Source: JBBDNC01 sp040877875 (GTDB taxonomy: Bacteria; Bacteroidota; Rhodothermia; Balneolales; Balneolaceae). Taken from it: a DNA stretch of 34,132 bases. Below are positions 23,701 to 32,022 of this stretch, one piece after another (positions within the stretch are counted from its first letter, which is position 1; every line of letters begins with the position of its first letter). A program made the translations under genes and the position numbers. Below the pieces are notes generated by a model. That model was given only the letters and a program-made list of their open reading frames with translations, made no database searches and had not been told where the DNA came from. Location of the stretch: the NCBI GenBank assembly GCA_040877875.1, contig JBBDNC010000037.1, positions 1 to 34,132 of the forward strand. The letters are read 5' to 3'.

Positions 23701-25807
23701 CTTCCGGATTACCGGTTGTGATATTGCTGCCGTCGATCGAGGCACCGATTTCTTCGACCCCGACGTTATTGGAAGCGGTCAGCGTAGCGGTATAGGTTCC
23801 ATCCCCGTTTCCGGTTGTTGAGGAAAACGACCCGCCTGCATTGCCAACCTTGAAAATGTTTATCGATTCCGAGACGTTACTTTGATGCAAATTTCCAAAT
23901 TCATCAATGAGTTGCACGGTCACTTCGGCTTCGCTGGTTCCGTTGGCAATCATCACATCCGGCGCAACCGAAATGGTTGAATAGTCCACATGGGGTGCGG
24001 CCGGTTTGACGGTGAACTGATTGCTGGATCCGGATTCGGAGGAGTCGGGATGAGCGTTGGTGGCGGTGATTCGAAGATCGCCCGATTCGATCATGGTAAT
24101 ATCGTGCGGATTCGCAAATCCGTTGGTAAGGCTGATTTCCGTACTGTCGGTTCCGTCCGAAAATGTACCGGCCGTAGTTAAATTCACAGAACCGTTGAAG
24201 TTATCCCGAGGCCCCGAGCCGTCCATTCTGTTACCGCCGCCGTCAACCGCCTCGATTTGTATCTGGAAAAGATTTCCGGCGGTTTGAGTCCCGATAGATC
24301 CACCACCGGATATTTCTACTTTAAATCCGGCTAATTTACCGGCATCAGCAATTGTGAATTGTTCACTGTTAGGGGAGTCATTCAACCCGGAACTGGTAGC
24401 TTTCAGTGTGTAGGTGTCCGAGGTACTGAAGTCAACATCATCAAATACAGCAACCCCAGAACTGTTTGTGGATACGGAGGTTGTACTGTTATTGGAAAAC
24501 CCCCCGGGATCGCCGCTTGTAATCTCAAGGTTGACAGTTACCCCGGACTGGGAGACGAAATTACCGAATGCATCGGTAAGTTGTACTTCTATCGGAGGAG
24601 AAATCGTACTGTTTTTACTGGCACTGGAAGGCTGTTCGGTAAATATCAGTCCGTCGGCACTTGCAGGGTTTACGGTAATCGTTTGGGACGTAGCCTGGGT
24701 CAGCAGGGAGCCCGTGAAGCGGATGTTGATGTCGTTGGCTACCTGGTGACTGAGGTTGGTGAACGTTGCTACACCGGAATTGGCTGTCACCGTAGTAGTC
24801 CCCTGGAGGGTGCCGCTTCCGCTGTTTCGGGCAGCCGTGATTTGCGTAAAACTATTGCCTGTTACCGTATTGCCGAACGGATCCCGTATCGTAACAACCG
24901 GCTGGGTCGAAAAGGCTGTTCCGGCGGTAGCAGTGGATGAGGGTTGTGTGGTGATATCCAGGAAATCCCCATCGGTATGAACCACTGTAATGAGCCCGGA
25001 TTGAACGGTGTTGAGCCCGCCGGTGGCCGCCCGGATCGTGGCCGAACCCACAAGCTCACCGGTAAATACGGCACTTTTGTTATCCCCTGCCGTTACGAGG
25101 TTTCCGGAGGTTACTCCTCCGGAAATATTTTGGAGTGACCACGTAGCGGCCTCGTTACGTTTGAAATTGTTAAACTGGTCTCGCACATTGGAGTAAACGG
25201 TGATGGAAAATCCGGCTTCCAGATTCTGGGCGCTGACAACTGAACCGCTCGCGTTTGGCGCTGTTTCCACCCGAACCCGGTTGTCGGCTCCAACCACCAT
25301 CGAAACGTTTCCATAATTGGTCTGTCCGCCAGGGGCAGAACTCCCCACATTTCGGATCTGTCCGCTTGCCAGGGGACTGCCCTGGGCAGGGCCAATTCTC
25401 AACCCGGTGAATTCAATCGCGTGAGGGTTGTTTGGTGGAGTTCCTCCACTGCTGCCCTGTACATCATACACGATTTCGGAAGCACTCCGGCTTTCGAAGG
25501 TAACGGTGATTTGCTGTGATTTAGGCTGGGTTACGGTTACAGAAGGAGCCGTTCCTCCGGTATCCCAGCGGAATCCACTCGGTGCATTGAGGCGAATCTT
25601 TCCCGATGTAAGCTGACCCGGATTGGTTTCCTGGATCGTCGGTCCAGTCAGGGAACGATAGGTATTTGTGGAAAAATCGTCGGCTGATATATTTGCCCCT
25701 CCTGTTGCCGGAGACACAGTCTGGCCGAGAAGAGAGACGATTCCGCCTGGCAGCACCCAGAGTAGAACACTTAGAATGAATATTTTTTTAAAAAACAGGA
25801 ATCTCAT
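20765..25807 (-). CDS. giant Ig-like repeat surface protein with T9SS sorting domain
   Basis: A 1680-residue exported protein. I use the ATG at 25807 because MRFLFFKKIFILSVLLWVLP starts a proper signal peptide; a TTG 33 bases earlier is also in frame. After an N-terminal beta domain (about 30-240), several Ig-like repeats are recognisable. Group-1-type modules carry the motif VQLTDAFGN / VQLIDEFGN / VQLIDAYGN at about 383-495, 606-715 and 819-915. Between them are two copies of a module starting with GGGSIGTQTAGN or GGGNIGTQTAGS at about 495 and 715. A strand-rich region (about 920-1190) follows. The last 80 residues (NYPNPFNSTTTIRYGLP, IYDILGRRIQTL, GLYFYRLV, KKMIHVK) are a type A T9SS sorting domain. 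It is probably a secreted adhesin or matrix protein. Confidence 0.88.
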   Translation of the reverse strand: MRFLFFKKIFILSVLLWVLPGGIVSLLGQTVSPATGGANISADDFSTNTYRSLTGPTIQETNPGQLTSGKIRLNAPSGFRWDTGGTAPSVTVTQPKSQQITVTFESRSASEIVYDVQGSSGGTPPNNPHAIEFTGLRIGPAQGSPLASGQIRNVGSSAPGGQTNYGNVSMVVGADNRVRVETAPNASGSVVSAQNLEAGFSITVYSNVRDQFNNFKRNEAATWSLQNISGGVTSGNLVTAGDNKSAVFTGELVGSATIRAATGGLNTVQSGLITVVHTDGDFLDITTQPSSTATAGTAFSTQPVVTIRDPFGNTVTGNSFTQITAARNSGSGTLQGTTTVTANSGVATFTNLSHQVANDINIRFTGSLLTQATSQTITVNPASADGLIFTEQPSSASKNSTISPPIEVQLTDAFGNFVSQSGVTVNLEITSGDPGGFSNNSTTSVSTNSSGVAVFDDVDFSTSDTYTLKATSSGLNDSPNSEQFTIADAGKLAGFKVEISGGGSIGTQTAGNLFQIQIEAVDGGGNRMDGSGPRDNFNGSVNLTTAGTFSDGTDSTEISLTNGFANPHDITMIESGDLRITATNAHPDSSESGSSNQFTVKPAAPHVDYSTISVAPDVMIANGTSEAEVTVQLIDEFGNLHQSNVSESINIFKVGNAGGSFSSTTGNGDGTYTATLTASNNVGVEEIGASIDGSNITTGNPEVTYTYGSLNKFVVEASGGGNIGTQTAGSSFNLRITAQDAHNNTVESFDGSGNTVEITSDQTISSGGGTSPAFNNGILSSHSITITSAGSATITARKTASSESGTSNTFTVQPGAASPTTSTLTPVRNYLQNDGADNTPITVQLIDAYGNLLTGGGDNVNLSTTAGSLSSVSDNGDGTYSATLTAGTASATATVTGSVNSQSIDDDAVITISEFNRWTANAGGNPGNASDWTHTGNWGLGTLPTTGEIVLIPTERQDGTTIERFPILDDTNSNTVNPVVDFLVLETSANITMADRTLTVNNEISGGGSLFADNSTINLEGNVDLANFIAGSSGINFNGSSLQTVEGDFTGNNLNINNDVEVHGYFEAFSNVNIATGNTLTMLSGSQLVSLGDLNLQDGTLVGNESQFRIGGDINGTNISLTSTDVEFNGSAPQDINGIQNIKTFTINNPTTVTVNNNLVISDTLKITQGQLTISSGFNLATNVTTGEVSNIRMLRDVEAPQGYRLLSTPLDATFGNFLDGTITQGFTGATLGEELQPNVLWYKEDHPGTDQLRWRAPANASDAMTIGRGYFVYFFGDIPEDERYNTPFPYTLDVEGAENIGNGTEITLPVTYTASADTGWNIVGNPYTATVDWDDGTWQKTNMSNSIYIWDENTNQYLTWNGATGSLGDGLIAPFQGFWVKANGNGTPSLKVRKNSKTTGGAFYKTADRDKEKDDEKVPTIGLEIFSDGRSRSTHLSFTEAGTNGIDDMDAYRLLPFETDTYLEIFSLMNDGIELAINNLPRRFAKPVEIRIHAASVVDGRYSPSDVTLTWPEMNNIPDEWEIILTDTHNGSEINLKENTFYDFTFVDQPDDSTFQKNTTSNFRLLAQDPELTTNPRFVLSIEPGDDAIDLPDEVVLFDNYPNPFNSTTTIRYGLPVEAVIRLDIYDILGRRIQTLVNGRKSAGYYDINWDARSLASGLYFYRLVTPDRVLDKKMIHVK

Positions 25808-26111
25808 ACTTTCATAGTGCCGGTGGGTGATAATCTGCAAGAAGATACTAAGTTAATATGAAAATAAGCAGCTCGCCGGAATCTCTTAATTAGAATGCTT
25901 TAAGACTGTAATCGACCATAAATCCTTACATCTGAAGATCAACCTACCCCTTATTGAAAATGACGGTGAATGAAGTTCTGACATTATTTATTTTCTCTAG
26001 GCAAATGTATTTCAATAGCTGTATGCTGACATTTCTTCCACTTGTAAAGAATGGATCATCGATGATATCTCATGCTGTAACCCCCATTCCCATGAACCAC
26101 TCCTATCAAAT
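25808..26111. other. gap between the giant protein gene and rfbD
   Basis: This AT-rich divergent spacer contains no open frame worth calling. A small inverted pair CTTAA (25885-25889) and TTAAG (25900-25904) is present. I could not place a promoter with a good -33/-7 pair for either gene. Confidence 0.4.
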
Positions 26112-26972
26112 ATGAAGATCCTGATTACCGGTGCTAAAGGCCAGCTTGGAAAAGAATGGATGGATATAGTTGCCGGTATGGGTCATCATGAGGTCATCGG
26201 AGTCGGTTCAAATGAACTGGATATTTCGAATCGGTCTCATGTAACAAAAACGTTAAACCGGATCGATCCGCATCTTCTGATCAATTGTGCGGCATATACG
26301 GATGTAGATCAAGCGGAAGATGATGTTGAACAAGCATTTCTGGTTAATGAAAAGGGTGTGGAGAATCTGGCAGGGTGGTGTTCCGGGCATCGCCGAAAGA
26401 TGGTGCATTTTTCAACAGATTATGTATTCCCCGGCCGTCTGGGAGACCGTAAGCGATATCCGGAAGGGTACCCCGAAGAGGCTCCGACAGACCCGGTGAA
26501 TACTTACGGAGCAAGCAAACTGGCCGGGGAAGAAAAACTGAGGAAACTGAATACAAATCATCTGTTGATACGTACTTCCTGGCTTTGCGGAAGATATGGC
26601 AACAATTTTGTTTCTACCATGCTTCGTTTGGGGAAGGAGAAAGACAGGTTGAGAGTCGTGAATGATCAGTTTGGCAGCCCTTCATTTGCAAAAAATGTTG
26701 TTTACAATACCTGGAATCTGATTGAGAAGGAGCAAACGGGTGTGTTTCATGTTACGTCCGGCGGACTCATTACCTGGCACCGGTTTGCGGAAGCTGTATT
26801 TGAATTATCGGGACTGGATGTACAGGTGGATTCTATTTCTACCGAGGAGTATCCGACGAAGGCCAGACGGCCTTCATTCTCAAAGTTAAATACAAAAAAA
26901 CTTGAATCAATACCCGGATGCCGGATTATTGACTGGAAGGAAGGGTTAAAGGAAGAGCGTATCAAAGGATAA
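26112..26972 (+). CDS. rfbD: dTDP-4-dehydrorhamnose reductase
   Basis: The 286-residue enzyme catalyses the last step of dTDP-L-rhamnose synthesis, reducing dTDP-4-dehydro-L-rhamnose with NAD(P)H. It is a short-chain reductase with the nucleotide-binding loop GAKGQLG (7-13), the INCAAYTDVD segment near 58-66, the S-T-D-Y-V-F strand at 101-106, and the catalytic pair Y132 and K136 in YGASKLAGE. The length is standard. The product would feed a glycosyltransferase that adds rhamnose to a surface polysaccharide or protein. It is the first of three rhamnose genes in the order D, C, B, spaced by 141 and 239 bases. Confidence 0.93.
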   Translation: MKILITGAKGQLGKEWMDIVAGMGHHEVIGVGSNELDISNRSHVTKTLNRIDPHLLINCAAYTDVDQAEDDVEQAFLVNEKGVENLAGWCSGHRRKMVHFSTDYVFPGRLGDRKRYPEGYPEEAPTDPVNTYGASKLAGEEKLRKLNTNHLLIRTSWLCGRYGNNFVSTMLRLGKEKDRLRVVNDQFGSPSFAKNVVYNTWNLIEKEQTGVFHVTSGGLITWHRFAEAVFELSGLDVQVDSISTEEYPTKARRPSFSKLNTKKLESIPGCRIIDWKEGLKEERIKG

Positions 26973-27018
26973 CCCTCTGGCTTCCATTTGGTGAAAAGCA
27001 TTGGACCCAGAAACCGGA

Positions 27019-27048
27019 TTTGTGTAAGAGTTAAATTAATTATCTTTA
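27019..27048 (+). promoter_or_regulatory. candidate promoter for rfbC
   Basis: TTTG at 27019-27022, an 18-base spacer and TATCTTTA at 27041-27048 resemble the Bacteroidota promoter with one mismatch in the -7 box. This implies that rfbC can be transcribed on its own, with a leader of about 60 bases. Confidence 0.45.
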
Positions 27049-27113
27049 GCCTTGCTTTATTTTTAGCACTTTGATTAAAAAAGAAGGTTTGTGGCAGTCA
27101 GGAATCAGAATAA

Positions 27114-27662
27114 ATGAAATTTATATCGACAGACATACGGGATTTACTCATTCTTGAACCCACGGTTTTCGGGGATGAGCGGGGATACTTTCTGGAGACC
27201 TACCGACGGGAATATTTTGAAGATCAGGGAATTGACGTTGAATTTATTCAAGATAATACCTCATTATCTCAAAAAGGGACGATACGTGGTTTACATTATC
27301 AAAAAAGAAAACATGCCCAGGCAAAACTGATGAGGGTCAGCCGTGGAGCCATTCTGGATATTGCTGTGGATATCCGTCAGGAATCCGATACCTTTGGCCG
27401 GCATGTGGCCGTCGAGCTGAGTGAAGAGAATCACAGACAGCTCTACATCCCGGAAGGGTTTGCTCATGGTTTTGCCGTTCTGACCACGGAAGCAGTGATT
27501 CATTATAAATGTAACCGCTATTATTATCCGGAAGCGGAACATGGGATTCGATGGGATGATCCGGATTTAAAGATTGACTGGAGAGTGTCGGATCCGATTG
27601 TTTCTGATAAAGATCTAAATCAACCATATTTTTGTGATTTAAACTCCGGGGATTTGTTTTAA
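27114..27662 (+). CDS. rfbC: dTDP-4-dehydrorhamnose 3,5-epimerase
   Basis: The 182-residue cupin-fold enzyme epimerises dTDP-4-dehydro-6-deoxy-D-glucose at C3 and C5 to the L-rhamno form. The family signature is clear: F-G-D-E-R-G-Y-F-L-E-T (19-29), the active-site G-L-H-Y-Q with catalytic H61, LYIPEGFAHGFAVL (110-123), and YKCNRYYYPEAEHGIRWDDP (131-150), which holds the conserved Tyr. The length is normal for the family. The start agrees with the family's typical MKF...TDI opening. Confidence 0.95.
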   Translation: MKFISTDIRDLLILEPTVFGDERGYFLETYRREYFEDQGIDVEFIQDNTSLSQKGTIRGLHYQKRKHAQAKLMRVSRGAILDIAVDIRQESDTFGRHVAVELSEENHRQLYIPEGFAHGFAVLTTEAVIHYKCNRYYYPEAEHGIRWDDPDLKIDWRVSDPIVSDKDLNQPYFCDLNSGDLF

Positions 27663-27901
27663 AATTTTAAGAATATCTAATTCCGGTTCCAGGAAGTTCA
27701 AAGGGTGCGTCTTACGACAGAGACAAGAAGAAGTATTTATGAACTAAAGGGCATCCTAAAAATTTTATTTTAAAACATTAATTGATCTCCTATTTATTTT
27801 TAAACAGCAATATTTACCTATTCGTGAATCCCCATACCTGTTCGATAAGGTACTGACAAGTTGAAACAAGACTCACAGTAAACTGAAACTGATAAAATAA
27901 A

Positions 27902-28906
27902 ATGAAAATCATTGTTACAGGCGGCGCCGGATTTATCGGATCCAATCTGATCTTATATCTTCATGAGAATTACCCGGAGATTGAAATTTATAATATTGAT
28001 AAACTGACCTATGCCTCCGACACCGGTTTTCTCAAACCCCTGAAGAGTTCAAACCGATATCACTTTTCAAAAGTTGATCTGGAAGACCGGAATGCGGTTG
28101 CGGATATTGTAAAAAAGTGGGAGCCCGACGGGGTCTATCATCTTGCAGCGGAATCCCATGTGGACAACTCTATCAAAGGGCCTGAGCCGTTCGTCCTTTC
28201 GAATGTGGTTGGAACATTTAATATTCTGGAAGAATGCCGGCAGTTATGGTCGGCCGATCAGGAAAAATGGAAACAAAAGCGTTTTTTACATGTATCGACC
28301 GATGAGGTTTATGGGACTCTTGGCAAGGAGGGAGCCTTTACCGAATCGACTCCCTATGCTCCCAATTCTCCCTACTCTGCTACCAAGGCAGGGAGTGATT
28401 TCTTGGTTCGATCCTATTATCATACCTATGGTATGAATGTTGTGATTACAAATTGTTCCAACAATTTTGGCCCCCATCAGCACGATGAAAAGCTTATTCC
28501 CACTGTAATACGTAAAGCTCTTGCCCATCAGTCCATACCGGTGTACGGGAAAGGGGAAAATGTACGGGATTGGCTTTATGTGAGGGATCACTGTAAAGCC
28601 CTTTCGTCGGTGTTTACGGAGGCTCAGGCAGGGGGGCAGTACAATATTGGCGGAGATAACGAATGGACGAATATTGAACTTGTCCGGAAAATTTGTGATG
28701 TGTTGAATAAAGAGAAAGGGGAGGGGCCTGACGGTGACTACAAAAACCTGATTTCATTTGTAACGGACCGGCCCGGCCATGATTTTCGATATGCCATTGA
28801 TGCATCAAAAATCAAAAAGGAAATTGGATGGCACCCGTCAGGGGATTTTGAGAACATGTTATTGGAAACGGTCCGGTGGTATATTAAAAAATACAATGAG
28901 TCATAA
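27902..28906 (+). CDS. rfbB: dTDP-glucose 4,6-dehydratase
   Basis: The 334-residue enzyme converts dTDP-glucose to dTDP-4-dehydro-6-deoxyglucose, the second step of the rhamnose pathway, using bound NAD. Motifs are GGAGFIGSN (7-15) for NAD, AAESHVD (82-88), the catalytic S-T-D-E-V-Y-G (132-138) with T133, D134 and E135, and Y158/K162 in YSATKAGSD. Its C-terminal part has the ENVRDWLYVRDHC substrate-binding segment. The length is a little short of the usual 340-360 but no motif is missing. The gene for step one (glucose-1-phosphate thymidylyltransferase, rfbA) is not in this window. Confidence 0.94.
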   Translation: MKIIVTGGAGFIGSNLILYLHENYPEIEIYNIDKLTYASDTGFLKPLKSSNRYHFSKVDLEDRNAVADIVKKWEPDGVYHLAAESHVDNSIKGPEPFVLSNVVGTFNILEECRQLWSADQEKWKQKRFLHVSTDEVYGTLGKEGAFTESTPYAPNSPYSATKAGSDFLVRSYYHTYGMNVVITNCSNNFGPHQHDEKLIPTVIRKALAHQSIPVYGKGENVRDWLYVRDHCKALSSVFTEAQAGGQYNIGGDNEWTNIELVRKICDVLNKEKGEGPDGDYKNLISFVTDRPGHDFRYAIDASKIKKEIGWHPSGDFENMLLETVRWYIKKYNES

Positions 28907-28981
28907 TTTATTGAATGTGTGAACGCAGGATACAGTGGAGCAAGGGGTGGCAGGGATTAGAGACTGGGTATGGATCCATGT

Positions 28982-29084
28982 ACACACCCCTCGCTTGTCC
29001 TGACGATTGACGCCGTCAGGACTGCACTTTCCCCTCTCGAGAGGGGACGGATCTCCCCGCCGGCGGGGAGATCCCGGGGTGTGT
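28982..29084. repeat. nested palindromic repeat element (REP/MITE-like)
   Basis: A 103-base element has 9-base terminal inverted repeats, ACACACCCC (28982-28990) and GGGGTGTGT (29076-29084). Between them lie a hairpin GTCCTGACG/CGTCAGGAC (28997-29005 with 29014-29022), a perfect 16-base palindrome CCCCTCTCGAGAGGGG (29031-29046), and a perfect 22-base palindrome centred on CCGCCGGCGG (29051-29072). It is intergenic and more GC-rich than its surroundings. It looks like an interspersed repeat, but only one copy is in the window. It may also act as a 3' transcript stabiliser or terminator after rfbB. Confidence 0.65.
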
Positions 29085-29168
29085 TCGCCGTTCTATTCAA
29101 AACATTTTGAATTATATTTGACTGTGGACGCCAGAATAAGCAACATATTTAACTGAACAACTGATACT

Positions 29169-29636
29169 ATGCGACAATACTGGTTGATGAAATCGGAACC
29201 TTACGCCTACGGTATAGAAGATTTGGAAAGAGATGGTACGGAACCCTGGGATGGCATACGTAATTATGAAGCACGGAATTTTATGCGGGATGAAATGAAT
29301 ATCGGTGACCAGGCTCTTTTTTATCATTCCAACGTGCGCCCGCCCTCTATTGCCGGTATTATGGAGATATGCAGTGAACCCTATCCGGACCCGACCCAAT
29401 TCGACCCGGGCAGTAAATATTTTGATGAGAAAAGTAGCGAGAGTGATCCCACCTGGCAACTGGTGGATGTGAAATTTGTTCAAAAGTTTAAGAACCCGGT
29501 CACGCGAGATGAACTCCAGCAGGTTCCGGAACTTCAGAATATGATGTTGTTTAAACGGAATCGTTTGTCTATTACCCGGGTAACTGAAGAAGAGTTTAAG
29601 AAGATTTTGGAGATGGCGGAAAGGGACGATGAATAG
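29169..29636 (+). CDS. EVE domain protein
   Basis: This 155-residue protein is an EVE (PUA-like) domain over nearly its whole length. The signature runs W-L-M-K-S-E-P-Y-A-Y at 5-14, then D-L-E and W-D-G-I-R-N-Y-E-A-R-N near 36-46, and D-Q-A-L-F-Y-H-S-N near 56-64. EVE domains bind modified bases in nucleic acids, and bacterial stand-alone members resemble human THYN1. The substrate of this one is unknown. The MRQYWLMKSEP start agrees with the family. It is preceded by the palindromic element, has no clear operon partner, and the next gene is 213 bases downstream. Confidence 0.88.
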   Translation: MRQYWLMKSEPYAYGIEDLERDGTEPWDGIRNYEARNFMRDEMNIGDQALFYHSNVRPPSIAGIMEICSEPYPDPTQFDPGSKYFDEKSSESDPTWQLVDVKFVQKFKNPVTRDELQQVPELQNMMLFKRNRLSITRVTEEEFKKILEMAERDDE

Positions 29637-29848
29637 AGTGTTATCCCGCAGTTACCTGGAGTTGGATGAGGGTCATGGCAGGCATGAACGGGAAAGTATT
29701 ACGGCCAAATCTCTTTTTTGCAAGTTCTTGAACGAAATCTGAATGGCTCCCGGCGGAGGAATTTTAAGGGGAACATAATAGGAGTCAAAAGCACCAAATA
29801 ATGATCGGATGACTGTTCGAAACCAAACAGATTAAACAATATATATAG

Positions 29849-31069
29849 ATGGGAAATAGAGTAAAAGAAGTACGACTGCGTACAAAAGGTATCTTGCCGG
29901 TTCAACAGCTTAGGATGCTTTGCGAAGCAGGAATTATCAGGGGGAGCGAAGGACATGAAATCGAAGAAAACCAGTTCCAGCCAAATTCGATTGATCTTCG
30001 TCTGGGCAATATTGCCCATCGTGTGCGAAGCAGTTTTTTGCCTGAGACGGAATCTGTTAAGGAAAAAATTGAAAAATTACACCAATATACATTCTCGATT
30101 GAGGACGGGGCAATACTTGAACCGAATTGCGTGTACATTATCCCGCTTCTTGAGGAAATCAATTTGCCCGGAGCTCACTATTCCACTCAACGAAAGTTGT
30201 TTGACGGGGAGAATTTTCCGGAACCGATTAAACTATTGTCCGAAGAAAATCTGACGGCCAAGGCAAACCCCAAAAGTACAACCGGTCGCCTGGATATCTT
30301 TACACGTGTAATTACGGACTATTCTCACCGGTTTGAAGAGATCAATGAGGGCTATAGCGGAAAAATGTATCTGGAGGTTGTTCCCAAATCATTTCCAATT
30401 AAAGTTCGTACGGGCCATCGTCTTAATCAGCTCAGATTCCGTCATGGCCATACCACTCTTTCCGATCAGGACCTGTTACGTGTTCACCATACAGATCCGT
30501 TGCTGTTTGATTATGACGGGAATCCGCTTCCGACCGGCAACCTGAAGGTGAAAGACGGGTTGTTTTTGAGTGTAAACTTGCAAAATGCATCTCATGAAAA
30601 TCAAATTGTCGGATACAAGGCAAAAAAACATCGTGAACTGATCCATCTCGACTGTATTGATTACTATGAAATAGACAAATTTTGGGAACCGATATATACT
30701 CGTAAAGATGATCACCTGATACTGGAACCGGAGGCATTTTATATTTTTGCTTCGAAAGAACGTTGCCGGATTCCGGCACACCTTACGGCCGAGATGATTC
30801 CCTATGACACCGGTTCGGGCGAACTGAGAACCCACTATGCAGGTTTTTTTGACAGTGGTTTCGGTGGAAGCGTTGAGGATAAGGGGGCGCGGGCAGTGCT
30901 TGAAGTCCGGTCGCATGATGTGCCGTTTCTGATCGAAGACGGACAGACGTTTTGCAGTATGAAATTTGAGCACAACACCGAAATCCCGGAGTTTATTTAC
31001 GGAGCCGATATTGCCAGCAATTACCAGGGACAGGGATTGAAACTGGGTAAGCACTTTAAACAACCGTAG
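29849..31069 (+). CDS. dcd: 2'-deoxycytidine 5'-triphosphate deaminase, tandem-domain type
   Basis: A 406-residue protein of the long dCTP deaminase family, in which two dUTPase/DCD-like domains are fused; it would make dUTP from dCTP for dTTP synthesis. Domain one is about residues 15-210, with FQPNSIDLRLGN near 42-53, the NPKSTTGRLDIFTRVITDY segment near 140-158 and a VRTGHRLNQLRF strand near 190. Domain two is about 220-405, with ELIHLDCIDYYEI, AEMIPYDTGSGELRTHYAGFFDSGFG and a late VLEVRSHDVPFLIEDGQTFCSMKFE. Single-domain Dcd proteins have about 190 residues, so this is roughly twice that. The start is the first in-frame ATG, with AT-rich sequence before it and no strong Shine-Dalgarno. 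Confidence 0.88.
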   Translation: MGNRVKEVRLRTKGILPVQQLRMLCEAGIIRGSEGHEIEENQFQPNSIDLRLGNIAHRVRSSFLPETESVKEKIEKLHQYTFSIEDGAILEPNCVYIIPLLEEINLPGAHYSTQRKLFDGENFPEPIKLLSEENLTAKANPKSTTGRLDIFTRVITDYSHRFEEINEGYSGKMYLEVVPKSFPIKVRTGHRLNQLRFRHGHTTLSDQDLLRVHHTDPLLFDYDGNPLPTGNLKVKDGLFLSVNLQNASHENQIVGYKAKKHRELIHLDCIDYYEIDKFWEPIYTRKDDHLILEPEAFYIFASKERCRIPAHLTAEMIPYDTGSGELRTHYAGFFDSGFGGSVEDKGARAVLEVRSHDVPFLIEDGQTFCSMKFEHNTEIPEFIYGADIASNYQGQGLKLGKHFKQP

Positions 31070-31305
31070 CGTATGGCAATCATAAATGTGATCCGCCCGT
31101 CAGTGGAATTCCTTCGTTTTCAATATGTATAGCAACAGGTATACGGAGCTGTCTGCCAACTCAATTATCGATAAGAAGAGCGAAAGGTTAGGACCAAGAT
31201 TATTGATCGATACATTATGGACTCGATACTCTATTCCCTGGCTGCCGGGTTTTTAAAATCCACACCATCTGTTAACTGTTCACTGACAACTGACACACTG
31301 GTTCA

Positions 31306-32022
31306 TTGAATTTATTCTATACCCAACCTGAGAATGTCCGTGACAACTATCTTTCTCTCGAAGGACAGGAGGCTCACCACGCTGTAAAAGTACTCCGGTA
31401 TGGAGTAGGGGATTCGATTCTTGTTACGGAAGGTCAGGGAGGGCGGTACACGGGGAAAATAGAATCTGTGAGCAAGAACCAGGTGGTTGTAAAAGTTGAG
31501 GATTCTGTCCATCATCCCCCTCCGGTTCCGAAAGTGACTCTGGCTGTCGGATTGATAAAAAAAAGGGACCGCCTGGAATTTGCAATCGAAAAAGCCGTAG
31601 AGCTTGGTGCCTGGCAGATTATTGTTTTTCAGGGGATTCACAGTGAAAAAACAGGGGTAAGAATGGATCGCCTTGAAATAACAGCTCTCAGTGCTATGAA
31701 ACAAAGCCTGCGTTTATGGCTCCCGGAGATTTTACATTACGAATCACTGGAAAATGTTTTAAGTCGTCATCCGGAAGATCAAATGGGAGTGGCAGACGAG
31801 CAGGTATCAGCGGAAAATGAATCGGAGGTTTGTGAGGATATGCAGGAATTCCGCAAGGGTTCGGCTTTGATGATCATCGGGCCGGAAGGGGGGTTCTCAG
31901 AATTCGAAAGAGAACTGATGGAGAAGGAAGAGGTCGTTCCGTTTTCACTGGGCCCCTTCCGTCTTCGGACCGAGACAGCCGTGGTATCCTTAATGAGCAG
32001 ACTTAGGGTCGGTTCAGGATGA
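31306..32022 (+). CDS. rsmE: 16S rRNA (uracil1498-N3)-methyltransferase
   Basis: A 238-residue SPOUT-family methyltransferase that methylates N3 of U1498 in 16S rRNA. The N-terminal PUA-like part (about 1-75) opens MNLFYTQP and has EAHHAVKVLRYGVGDSILVTEG. The C-terminal trefoil knot carries the AdoMet site as I-I-G-P-E-G-G-F-S near residue 192, then FSLGPFRLRTETAVVSLM. The start is TTG: the usual family opening (MNLFY) lies right there and the next in-frame ATG would remove the PUA part. The gene ends with a 9-base tail-to-tail overlap with the protease gene. Confidence 0.93.
   Translation: MNLFYTQPENVRDNYLSLEGQEAHHAVKVLRYGVGDSILVTEGQGGRYTGKIESVSKNQVVVKVEDSVHHPPPVPKVTLAVGLIKKRDRLEFAIEKAVELGAWQIIVFQGIHSEKTGVRMDRLEITALSAMKQSLRLWLPEILHYESLENVLSRHPEDQMGVADEQVSAENESEVCEDMQEFRKGSALMIIGPEGGFSEFERELMEKEEVVPFSLGPFRLRTETAVVSLMSRLRVGSG

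Noticed and set aside
24359..24940. Plus-strand open frame of 193 residues
   Set aside because: It mirrors the Thr/Gly/Ser-rich codons of the giant Ig-repeat gene and is not a separate gene.
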